NCBI GenBank assembly: GCA_003135255.1
Contig: PLAX01000143.1
Coordinates: 345-10,423 of the forward strand
DNA: 10,079 bases
DNA from: Candidatus Dormiibacterota bacterium
GTDB lineage: Bacteria; Chloroflexota; Dormibacteria; Aeolococcales; Aeolococcaceae
Reading direction: 5' to 3'
Shown here piece after piece: positions 1 to 5,301 of this stretch. Below the pieces are notes generated by a model, which worked only from the letters and a program-made list of their open reading frames with translations, made no database searches and was not told the DNA's origin. The position numbers were made by a program, and so were the translations under genes. Numbering within the stretch: the first letter of the stretch is position 1; each line of letters starts with the position of its first letter.

Positions 1-138
1 GTCTACGTGATCCGTGAGGGGACGGTCTCGTGGCAACCGGCCGTGGACGTGACCCGCATCGTGCTTCAGGGCCAGGTGGTGGCCATCGTCGCGCTACTCG
101 TGGTGCGAAGCCTTCTGCGCCATCGCCGCGGGCACTAG
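1..138 (+). CDS. C-terminal end of a GerW/YtfJ-like sporulation-family protein (partial)
   Basis: Frame 1 is open from the window edge to TAG at 136-138 and gives the last 45 residues of a protein whose start lies outside. The visible part has a short polar stretch with VSWQPAVDVTRIV, then a hydrophobic span (VVAIVALLVV) and a basic end (RSLLRHRRGH). This is one membrane-spanning helix with a positive cytoplasmic tail. A WxPAVDVxRIV segment followed by a C-terminal helix matches what I remember of actinobacterial GerW-like (Spore_YtfJ, PF09579) proteins; that assignment is from memory and rests on a short tail. The family name comes from Bacillus sporulation, but members occur widely in organisms that do not sporulate, so no sporulation role should be assumed. 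No terminator is evident directly after the stop. Confidence 0.5.
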   Translation, partial: VYVIREGTVSWQPAVDVTRIVLQGQVVAIVALLVVRSLLRHRRGH

Positions 139-220
139 ATCAGCCGGGACCGCAGGCGCGGATGGTGAATCGTGGCGCCCAGCGAGGAGACGAGGACGGA
201 CCTGCCCTCTGCGGATTCTC

Positions 221-248
221 TTCGTGACGAAATATTCGTCACGAAATA
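221..248. promoter_or_regulatory. Two tandem palindromic boxes, probable operator
   Basis: Two adjacent 14-bp units, TTCGTGACGAAATA (221-234) and TTCGTCACGAAATA (235-248), differ only at the central G/C. Each begins with an 11-bp odd palindrome. Together the two 11-mers form a perfect inverted repeat with the spacer ATA. The stretch is AT-rich in an otherwise very GC-rich gap and no long T-run follows, so a protein-binding site is likelier than a terminator. The nearest downstream rightward gene is tRNA-Ser, about 125 bp away, so the regulated gene is unclear. Confidence 0.5.
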
Positions 249-359
249 CTTCTCAGAATACCCATGAGGGGTGGAGCCAGCCAGCCGAACCGGCTCGGCC
301 GCTTCGGCGCGGAGCCGCCTCTCCAGCTCCGGGGCCCCTCTGGGCCCAGAGCCTCTCCG

Positions 360-365
360 TATACT
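360..365 (+). promoter_or_regulatory. -10 box of the tRNA-Ser gene (TATACT)
   Basis: TATACT ends seven bases before G373, the first base of the mature tRNA. That is the usual distance from a -10 hexamer to the transcription start. No TTGACA-like -35 is visible 16-18 bp upstream. The 8-mer CCTCTCCG just before it (352-359) is complementary to CGGAGAGG at 372-379, so the box sits in the loop of an inverted repeat. Confidence 0.6.
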
Positions 366-372
366 CGCCCCC

Positions 373-458
373 GGAGAGGTGTCCGAGTGGTTGATGGTGC
401 CGCTCTCGAAAAGCGGTGTGGTTGATAGCCACCGCGGGTTCGAATCCCGCCCTCTCCG
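373..458 (+). tRNA. tRNA-Ser (anticodon CGA)
   Basis: The 86-nt gene folds as a class II tRNA. The 7-bp acceptor stem is GGAGAGG (373-379) with CCTCTCC (451-457), and the discriminator base is G458. The anticodon stem CCGCT/AGCGG encloses the loop CTCGAAA, placing anticodon CGA at 407-409, which reads UCG. A long variable arm (GTGG...CCAC) is typical of serine tRNAs. The T arm is GCGGG-TTCGAAT-CCCGC. CCA is not encoded after G458 and must be added by the CCA-adding enzyme. Discriminator G and the long variable arm are the known identity elements for seryl-tRNA synthetase. The start of transcription appears to coincide with the mature 5' end. Confidence 0.97.
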
Positions 459-484
459 CGGGTCCGCTTCAGGCTGGGCAGAGG

Positions 485-559
485 GTGCGTCGCCTCCACC
501 TGCTGTCGGTGATGGGGACCGCGTTCCTCTCCCTGGCCTCGGCCTGCGGGGGCCTGTGA
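485..559 (+). CDS. Candidate micro-lipoprotein (24 aa) or lipoprotein gene remnant
   Basis: A GTG at 485 opens 24 codons ending in TGA at 557-559. The product is a textbook lipoprotein signal peptide: basic start (MRRLHLL), hydrophobic core (SVMGTAFLSL) and lipobox ASAC at residues 18-21, with the Cys at 21 followed only by GGL. After cleavage the lipidated product would be four residues long. There is a purine-rich AGAGG just before GTG, but it is too close for a standard ribosome-binding site, and no -10 box is obvious. It begins 27 nt after the tRNA. It may be a very small entericidin-like lipoprotein, the 5' remnant of a lost lipoprotein gene, or chance. I favour the first two because all three signal-peptide regions are in order. 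Confidence 0.3.
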   Translation: MRRLHLLSVMGTAFLSLASACGGL

Positions 560-598
560 CGGGGCCGGTCGACCGATCGATAGCCGGGCCGGCGATCC

Positions 599-790
599 TC
601 AGCGCTTGGCGCCGCTGGTGCGGTACTTCCGGTGCAAGCTCATCAGCTTCATCACGACCCACAGGATGGCGAGCACCACCAGCACGTCGAAGATCACGTG
701 AAGGAGGGTCGGCAGCAGGAAGAAGACGCAGAAGAGAACGACCAAGACGAGCAGGACGGCGGAGAGCGGGTGACGGGCCAGGTGCATCAT
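599..790 (-). CDS. Small integral membrane protein, function unknown
   Basis: This leftward ORF encodes 63 residues from ATG at 790. Two hydrophobic segments fill most of it, about residues 9-26 (SAVLLVLVVLFCVFFLLP) and 29-49 (HVIFDVLVVLAILWVV), followed by a basic tail (KLMSLHRKYRTSGAKR). A two-helix membrane protein with both ends in the cytoplasm is expected. The frame is open further upstream to 874, but that extension is Pro/Arg-rich and looks non-coding. Two consecutive ATGs exist: 788-790 lies seven bases after TAAGGT (798-803) and suits a leaderless start, while 785-787 has GGAGG five bases upstream. I recognise no family. It is transcribed away from the propeller lipoprotein gene, so the two share a divergent promoter region. 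Confidence 0.6.
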   Translation of the reverse strand: MMHLARHPLSAVLLVLVVLFCVFFLLPTLLHVIFDVLVVLAILWVVMKLMSLHRKYRTSGAKR

Positions 791-797
791 GCCCTCC

Positions 798-803
798 ACC
801 TTA
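798..803 (-). promoter_or_regulatory. Putative -10 box (TAAGGT) for the small leftward membrane protein
   Basis: On the minus strand TAAGGT ends seven bases before ATG at 790, the same layout seen at other genes here. The match to TANNNT is good but no -35 is recognisable. The GGAGG between the box and the second ATG leaves ordinary Shine-Dalgarno initiation possible. Confidence 0.35.
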
Positions 804-877
804 CGCCCCCTCGCGAAGGGCTGCCGTCTGGAGGCGGCAGGGCGCAGCGGCGCCGCTGGCGGCGGTTCGGACACGGT

Positions 878-890
878 CCTAGACTGGGTC
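878..890 (+). promoter_or_regulatory. Promoter of the propeller lipoprotein gene (CCTAGACTGGGTC)
   Basis: TAGACT at 880-885 is a good -10 hexamer and predicts a transcript start near 892. The same 13 bp occurs again at 2399-2411, in front of the next gene. A GTG at 896 is in frame with the lipoprotein and could be a near-leaderless alternative start, but GTG 941 has a proper ribosome-binding site (GGAG, seven bases upstream) and gives a better signal peptide. Confidence 0.5.
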
Positions 891-940
891 CGCCGGTGAC
901 ACCCTCACCGGGTCCAGGAACGCGGGAGAGGAGAGCGCCA

Positions 941-2389
941 GTGCCCACGATCGGACGGAGCACGAGGGCGACCCTGGCGGCGGCGGCCCTGACGCTGTCG
1001 GCGTGGATGACGGCCTGCTCGGCGAGCACCGCTCACCAGTCCGCCCCCATCTCCTCCCCGACCGTCAGCGCCACGGCGGCCCCCACCCCGCTGCCAGTCC
1101 TCACCGCGACGCCCACCCCAGCCCTCACCGCCTCCTGGCCCGTCTACCACCAGAACCCTGAGCGCACCGGCCAGTCCGCCGCCACGCCCGCCGTCACCAC
1201 CCTGGCGACGGAATGGAGCGCCAACCTGGACGGTGCGGTGTGGGCGCAACCGATCGTCGTCGGCGGCAACGTGATTGTCGCCACCGAGAACGACACCCTC
1301 TACTCGCTCAACCCCGCGACCGGGACGGTGGTGTGGCAGGACCATGTGGGCACGCCGGTGCCCCAGTCCGACCTCCTCGGCTGCGGGGACATCTTCCCGC
1401 TCGGCATGACCGGCACCCCTGCCTACGACCCGGCCACCCAGTCGATCTTTGTGGTGGCGGAGGAGATGGGGCCGATCCACGTCCTCTACGACTTCAATGC
1501 GGTCACCGGCGCCGTCCTCTGGTCCCGCCAGGTGGACATCTCGAGCTCCCTGGAGGACCCCGCGGCCGTCCAGCAGCGCCCGGCCATGACGGTCGCCAAT
1601 GGCTACGTGTACATCGGCTTCGGCGGCCTGGACGGCGACTGCGACCAGTACGTCGGGGCGGTGGCGGCCGTGCCCACGAGTGACCAGGGGGCGACCCTCG
1701 ACTTCATGGTGCCCACCAGCCGGGAGGGAGCGGTCTGGGCGACGGGTGGCCCGGTGGTCGGGCCCAACGGCGACATCTTCGTCGCCACCGGCAACGGCGC
1801 CGCCGAAGGGGGGACCTGGGACGAGAGCGACTCGGTCCTGGAGCTGAGCCCCACGCTCCAGCTGGTCAGCGACTGGGCGCCCTCCCGCTGGGCCTATGAC
1901 AACGCCCACGACCTCGACCTCGGCTCGGTGGCACCGACCCTGCTTCCCGACGGCTACATCTTCATCGCCGGCAAGAGCGGCATCGGGTACGTGCTCCCGG
2001 AGTCCGCCCTGGGCGGGGTCGGGGGGGAGGTCTACAGCCATCAGGTGTGCGGGGGGACGATGTCCTTCGGCGACACCTCCTACAGCGGAGACACGCTCTA
2101 CCAACCCTGCTCCAATGGGATCGAGGCGATCTCGGTCGCCTCCAACGGCCAGTTCTCGATCCTCTGGCAGACCCCCTCGGGGACCAACGGACCGCCGGTG
2201 CTGGGCGGGGGTAGCGTCTTCAGCGTGGACACCAACAACGGCACCCTCTACGCCCTGAACGCGGCCACCGGCGCCACCCAGGCCCAAATCTCGGTCGGCT
2301 CGGTGCCCCACTTCGCCTCGCCCACGCTTCTCGGCGACGTCGCCCTGGTGGGGACCCGCTCCGGGGTGGTCGCCATCTCCGGGGTCTGA
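941..2389 (+). CDS. Secreted PQQ-type beta-propeller lipoprotein
   Basis: The 482-residue product starts at GTG 941, seven bases after GGAG in a GGAGAGGAG tract. Residues 1-26 form a lipoprotein signal peptide (GRSTR, hydrophobic core, lipobox MTAC with Cys26). A Ser/Thr/Pro/Ala-rich linker runs to about residue 65. The rest is repeated propeller blades of the PQQ-binding-like type: WPVYHQNPERTGQ at 66-78, the blade motif DTLYSLNPATGTVVWQ at 118-133, similar repeats through the middle, and GTLYALNAATG at 434-444. Four further cysteines (148, 234, 370, 390) could form disulfides outside the cell. Such folds serve both in quinoprotein dehydrogenases and as non-catalytic scaffolds or binding modules. 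I see no clear PQQ-site motif or heme site, so an enzymatic role is not supported. It is probably anchored on the outer face of the membrane. Confidence 0.85.
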   Translation: MPTIGRSTRATLAAAALTLSAWMTACSASTAHQSAPISSPTVSATAAPTPLPVLTATPTPALTASWPVYHQNPERTGQSAATPAVTTLATEWSANLDGAVWAQPIVVGGNVIVATENDTLYSLNPATGTVVWQDHVGTPVPQSDLLGCGDIFPLGMTGTPAYDPATQSIFVVAEEMGPIHVLYDFNAVTGAVLWSRQVDISSSLEDPAAVQQRPAMTVANGYVYIGFGGLDGDCDQYVGAVAAVPTSDQGATLDFMVPTSREGAVWATGGPVVGPNGDIFVATGNGAAEGGTWDESDSVLELSPTLQLVSDWAPSRWAYDNAHDLDLGSVAPTLLPDGYIFIAGKSGIGYVLPESALGGVGGEVYSHQVCGGTMSFGDTSYSGDTLYQPCSNGIEAISVASNGQFSILWQTPSGTNGPPVLGGGSVFSVDTNNGTLYALNAATGATQAQISVGSVPHFASPTLLGDVALVGTRSGVVAISGV

Positions 2390-2398
2390 GACGCGCCG

Positions 2399-2411
2399 CC
2401 TAGACTGGGTC
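2399..2411 (+). promoter_or_regulatory. Leaderless promoter of the 54-aa protein gene (CCTAGACTGGGTC)
   Basis: TAGACT at 2401-2406 is followed by seven bases and then GTG at 2414, so transcription should begin at or beside the start codon. The 13-bp string is identical to that at 878-890. It begins nine bases after the preceding stop, so this gene can be transcribed apart from the lipoprotein gene. Confidence 0.55.
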
Positions 2412-2413
2412 GA

Positions 2414-2578
2414 GTGTCAGGCCTGATCGTCATCGCCGTCGTCGCCCTCGGGTTCGTGGCCCTGATGTGGTGGAGCAACCGCCTGCGGCCGACCCGCCCG
2501 CGATACCGGAGCCGCTACCGGGGGCCCACCTACCTCGACATCCACGATGAGCTGAAACGGCGCCGCCGCCACCCATGA
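2414..2578 (+). CDS. Single-span membrane protein of 54 residues, function unknown
   Basis: GTG at 2414 opens 54 codons ending in TGA at 2576-2578. Residues 3-20 (GLIVIAVVALGFVALMWW) form one membrane helix at the very N terminus. The remainder is strongly basic (RLRPTRPRYRSRYRG) with a C-terminal KRRRRHP, separated by PTYLDIHDEL. The charge pattern places the tail in the cytoplasm, where it could touch nucleic acid or phospholipid; that is inference. There is no Shine-Dalgarno sequence, and the start was chosen because it lies seven bases after a TAGACT box. I recognise no family. The gene lies 24 bp after the propeller lipoprotein and 28 bp before the next membrane protein. Confidence 0.6.
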   Translation: MSGLIVIAVVALGFVALMWWSNRLRPTRPRYRSRYRGPTYLDIHDELKRRRRHP

Positions 2579-2594
2579 CCCCGCCCGGGTGAGG

Positions 2595-2600
2595 CAGACT
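2595..2600 (+). promoter_or_regulatory. Putative -10 box (CAGACT) for the His-rich membrane protein
   Basis: CAGACT ends six bases before ATG 2607. It differs by one base from the TAGACT boxes of the two preceding promoters. No ribosome-binding site lies between it and the ATG, which fits a leaderless transcript. Confidence 0.4.
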
Positions 2601-2606
2601 CGCCCG

Positions 2607-3146
2607 ATGCGCCCCATCGCCCCTCACCGTGTCGCCCACCTCTACCGGCTGCATTTCGCCGACACCCGGCGGGAGCGGCTCTTCCTCTCCTCCGCCGGCT
2701 TCTTCACGGCCTTCGCCGCCACCCGCGGGATCACCCACGCTATCCGGCGCGGGGTCGGGCCCTTTCACGACCTCGGCGTCGGCGGGCACCACCTCCATCA
2801 CCTGGTCTTCGGGATCGCCGGGCTGCTCGGCACCGGCTACCTCTGGCTGGTCGAGGTCGGCACCGGCGATGGTGCCCGTCCGGAGGGCCCCGCCTCCAAG
2901 CTCACGGCCGTGACCTACGGGGCCGCATCCGCCCTAACCCTCGACGAATTCGCTCTCTGGCTCAATCTCAAGGACGTCTACTGGACCCGGGAGGGGCGCG
3001 AGAGCGTCGACGCCGTGGTTCTCTTCGGAGCCGCCCTCTCCGTCGGGCTCTGGGGCGGGCCCTTCTTCCACGCCCTTTACCGGGAGGCCCGCCGGGGGTG
3101 GGAGAGAGCCGAGGGTCTCCATCCCGAGGAGCAGCCCGCGCGATAG
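2607..3146 (+). CDS. Conserved integral membrane protein with an HHLHH motif, function unknown
   Basis: The 179-residue product has about four hydrophobic segments (near residues 26-41, 66-84, 98-118 and 134-157). Between the first two lies GPFHDLGVGGHHLHHLVFG (51-69), with His at 54, 61, 62, 64 and 65. Between the third and fourth lies TLDEFALWLNLKDVYW (111-126), followed by REGRESVDAV. The His cluster and the acidic residues D113, E114, D123, E132 and D135 would suit a metal or lipid-headgroup site, but this is inference. From memory, similar unnamed proteins with DEFALWL and REGRESVDA segments are common in Actinobacteria and related high-GC bacteria; I know no function. ATG 2607 was chosen over the in-frame GTG at 2589 because neither has a ribosome-binding site and the ATG sits six bases after CAGACT. 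Confidence 0.85.
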   Translation: MRPIAPHRVAHLYRLHFADTRRERLFLSSAGFFTAFAATRGITHAIRRGVGPFHDLGVGGHHLHHLVFGIAGLLGTGYLWLVEVGTGDGARPEGPASKLTAVTYGAASALTLDEFALWLNLKDVYWTREGRESVDAVVLFGAALSVGLWGGPFFHALYREARRGWERAEGLHPEEQPAR

Positions 3147-3240
3147 ACCGCGAGGCGGCGACCAGAGCGGCTCGGGAGGGGGCAAGAGCCGGTCGGAGGG
3201 GCGGGGGCGGCGGGCGCGTCCCCGCTCGGCGGCACATGGC

Positions 3241-3246
3241 TAGAGT
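3241..3246 (+). promoter_or_regulatory. Putative -10 box (TAGAGT) for the ABC exporter transcript
   Basis: TAGAGT ends six bases before a GTG at 3253 that opens a nine-codon reading frame, and 38 bases before the exporter ATG. The rest of the gap after the preceding gene (3147-3240) is very G/C-rich with no clear hairpin or gene. Confidence 0.45.
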
Positions 3247-3252
3247 GAAGTG

Positions 3253-3282
3253 GTGAGCCCCATCCCTTCCGGCACCTCCTGA
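3253..3282 (+). CDS. Putative nine-codon leader ORF before the ABC exporter
   Basis: GTG at 3253 lies six bases after TAGAGT, at the predicted transcript start. It encodes nine residues (MSPIPSGTS if GTG is read as Met) and stops at TGA 3280-3282, two bases before the exporter ATG at 3285. The exporter start has no Shine-Dalgarno sequence of its own. A leaderless mini-ORF ending next to the main start could supply ribosomes by termination and reinitiation. The evidence is purely positional, and nine open codons can arise by chance. Confidence 0.3.
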   Translation: MSPIPSGTS

Positions 3283-3284
3283 CC

Positions 3285-5249
3285 ATGCACCGCTGGGCGC
3301 ATGGCTCCCCCGCGGAGAAGCCGAGCGGCCGGGTGTCCAACCGCCACCTCGCCCGCCGCGTGTTCGGCCTCTTCCGCCCGCACCGCCGCCAGGTGGTCCT
3401 CGCGGTGGGGCTGATCGTCTTCACCTCGGGCCTCGGCGTCGTCAACCCGATCCTGATCAAGTTCGTCTTCGACGCCCTCTTTCCCCGCGGGGGCGGGGGG
3501 CCCGACATGCGCCTGGTCGGCATCTACGCCGGGCTGATGATCGTCATCCCGGTGATCACCGGCACTGTCGGCATCGCTCAGACCTACCAGATCAACAGCA
3601 TCGGCCAGCGGCTGATGGAGGACCTGCGCAACTCCCTCTACACCCACCTCCAGGGGCTCTCGCTGCGCTTCTTCACCTCCACCCGCACCGGGGAGATCCA
3701 GTCCCGCTTCACCAACGACGTCGGCGGCATCCAGTCGGTGGTGACCGACACCGCCTCCTCGATCGTCTCCAACGTGGTCGTCATCGCCAGCACCCTGGTG
3801 GCGATGCTGGTGCTCAGCTGGCAGCTGACCGCGCTCTCGCTCTTCATGATGCCGGTCTTCCTCTTCCTCACCTACCGGGCGGGGAACGCACGGCGCAAGG
3901 TCACCCTCCTGGCGCAGGAATCCAAGGCGGAGATGAGCGCCATCACCCAGGAGACGCTCTCCATCTCCGGCATCCTGCTGGGCAAGACCTTTGGCCGCCA
4001 GCGCGAGGAGATGGACCGCTTCCGGTCGGAGAACCGCCAGGTCGCCGACCTCTCGATCCGGGCGGCGATGGTGGGCCGCGTCCTCTTCGCGATGGTCCAG
4101 GTGTTCTTCTCGATCGCCCCGGCGCTCGTCTACCTGGTCTCGGCCTTCGTCATCTACCACAGCAGCGGCCTGAGCTCGGGGATCACCGCCGGGACCATCG
4201 TGGCCATCACCACCCTGCAGAGCCGGCTCTTCTTCCCGATCGGCCAGATGCTCCAGGTGTCGGTCGAGGTCCAGTCGTCGCTCGCCCTCTTTGAGCGGAT
4301 CTTCGACTACCTGGAGATCCCCCAGGACATCGTCGACGCGCCGGATGCCGTCGCCCTCCCCTTCCGGCGGGCCGGCGCCGAGATCGAGATGGACCACGTC
4401 TACTTCCGCTACGACCCGGCTCACCTCGCCACCCAGCGGAGCGCCGCACACGCCGACCAGGAGGCGGCCCGGCCGTGGGCCATCGAGGACCTCGAGATGC
4501 GCATCGCGCCGGGGCAGCTCGCCGCCATCGTCGGCCCCACCGGGGCGGGCAAGACCACCATCTCCTACCTGATCCCCCGGCTCTACGACGTGACCCTGGG
4601 GGCGGTGCGCATCGACGGGCACGACGTCCGGAGCCTGACCCTCGCCTCCATCGCCGACCAGCTGGGCATCGTCACCCAGGAGACCTACCTCTTCCACGCC
4701 TCGGTGCGCCGCAACCTCCTCTACGCCCGGCCCGAGGCGAGCCAGGAGGAGCTGGAAGCGGCCTGCCGTGCCGCCTTCATCCATGACCGGATCACAGAGC
4801 TTGCCGACGGCTATGACACCGTGGTCGGGGAGCGCGGCTACCGGTTCTCAGGTGGAGAGAAGCAGCGCATCGCCATCGCCCGGGTGATCCTCAAGTCACC
4901 GCGCATCCTCATCCTCGACGAGGCGACGGCTGCGCTCGACACCACCAGCGAGCGGCTGGTGCAGGCCGCGCTCACCCCTCTCATCCGGGAGCGCACCACC
5001 ATCGCCATCGCCCACCGGCTCTCCACCATCCTCGCCGCCGACGTGATCTTCGTCATCGACCACGGCCGGCTGGTGGAGCGGGGCACGCACGACCAGCTGA
5101 TCCGCATCGGCGGCCTCTACGCCTCGCTGTACGAGCACCAATTCGCCCCCCAGGGCGCGACCGAGCGCGCACCCCAGCGGAGCTCGGTGGGCGCCGTGGC
5201 CGGGGTGGGCGACGACGACTCGGACGGGGCGGTCGCCACCGGCGCCTGA
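3285..5249 (+). CDS. ABC exporter, fused transmembrane and ATPase domains (multidrug/lipid type)
   Basis: The 654-residue product is a complete half-transporter that should act as a dimer. Residues about 30-320 are the six-helix exporter domain. The ATPase domain has Tyr376 of the A-loop region, Walker A GPTGAGKTT (417-425), Q-loop Gln465, signature SGGEKQ (522-527), Walker B ILILDE with Asp545 and Glu546, D-loop ALD and H-loop His577. All catalytic residues are present. About 20 extra residues (379-398, Ala/His/Gln-rich) separate the first ATPase strand from the segment leading to Walker A. The C terminus ends in an acidic tail (GVGDDDSDGAVATGA). Substrate cannot be read from the sequence; homologues move drugs, lipids or peptides outward. 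ATG 3285 lacks a ribosome-binding site. GTG 3333 (codon 17) is an in-frame alternative just before the conserved region. Confidence 0.95.
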   Translation: MHRWAHGSPAEKPSGRVSNRHLARRVFGLFRPHRRQVVLAVGLIVFTSGLGVVNPILIKFVFDALFPRGGGGPDMRLVGIYAGLMIVIPVITGTVGIAQTYQINSIGQRLMEDLRNSLYTHLQGLSLRFFTSTRTGEIQSRFTNDVGGIQSVVTDTASSIVSNVVVIASTLVAMLVLSWQLTALSLFMMPVFLFLTYRAGNARRKVTLLAQESKAEMSAITQETLSISGILLGKTFGRQREEMDRFRSENRQVADLSIRAAMVGRVLFAMVQVFFSIAPALVYLVSAFVIYHSSGLSSGITAGTIVAITTLQSRLFFPIGQMLQVSVEVQSSLALFERIFDYLEIPQDIVDAPDAVALPFRRAGAEIEMDHVYFRYDPAHLATQRSAAHADQEAARPWAIEDLEMRIAPGQLAAIVGPTGAGKTTISYLIPRLYDVTLGAVRIDGHDVRSLTLASIADQLGIVTQETYLFHASVRRNLLYARPEASQEELEAACRAAFIHDRITELADGYDTVVGERGYRFSGGEKQRIAIARVILKSPRILILDEATAALDTTSERLVQAALTPLIRERTTIAIAHRLSTILAADVIFVIDHGRLVERGTHDQLIRIGGLYASLYEHQFAPQGATERAPQRSSVGAVAGVGDDDSDGAVATGA

Positions 5250-5254
5250 CCCGT

Positions 5255-5290
5255 GCCGAGGGGCCGTCCCCGGCTCGCTCCGGACCGGAG
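5255..5290. terminator. Paired GC-rich hairpins between convergent genes, possible terminator
   Basis: The exporter ends at 5249 and a leftward gene ends at 5302. Between them is GCC-ga-GGGG-ccgt-CCCC-GGC (5255-5274), a seven-pair stem with a two-base bulge, followed by CTCCGGACCGGAG (5278-5290), a perfect odd palindrome. No T-run follows on either strand, so this is not a canonical intrinsic terminator. Position is the main argument. Confidence 0.3.
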
Positions 5291-5301
5291 GGCGGCGTGC
5301 T

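Noticed and set aside
352..460. Integrative-element attachment site at tRNA-Ser
   Set aside because: CCTCTCCG recurs upstream of the tRNA, but the repeat is only 8 bp, lies on the 5' side and has no integrase nearby. It is better explained as chance or promoter structure.
567..582. Palindrome CGGTCGACCG followed by ATCGAT
   Set aside because: These are short self-complementary strings between the micro-ORF and a convergent gene. They have no T-run or repeated copies, so neither a terminator nor an operator can be supported.
896..940. Upstream GTG 896 as start of the propeller lipoprotein
   Set aside because: It is in frame, but it would add a Pro/Arg-rich 15-residue extension before the signal peptide and has no ribosome-binding site, whereas GTG 941 has GGAG at good spacing.
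905..2311. 468-residue leftward frame opposite the propeller lipoprotein
   Set aside because: It is a shadow frame typical of GC-rich DNA: Gly/Arg/Val/Asp/His-rich, without domain motifs, signal or start site, while the opposite strand encodes a clear lipoprotein with repeated blades.
3240..4784. 514-residue leftward frame opposite the ABC exporter
   Set aside because: The composition is low in complexity and dominated by Gly, Asp, Glu, Arg and His, with no family motif. The rightward frame carries all ABC motifs.
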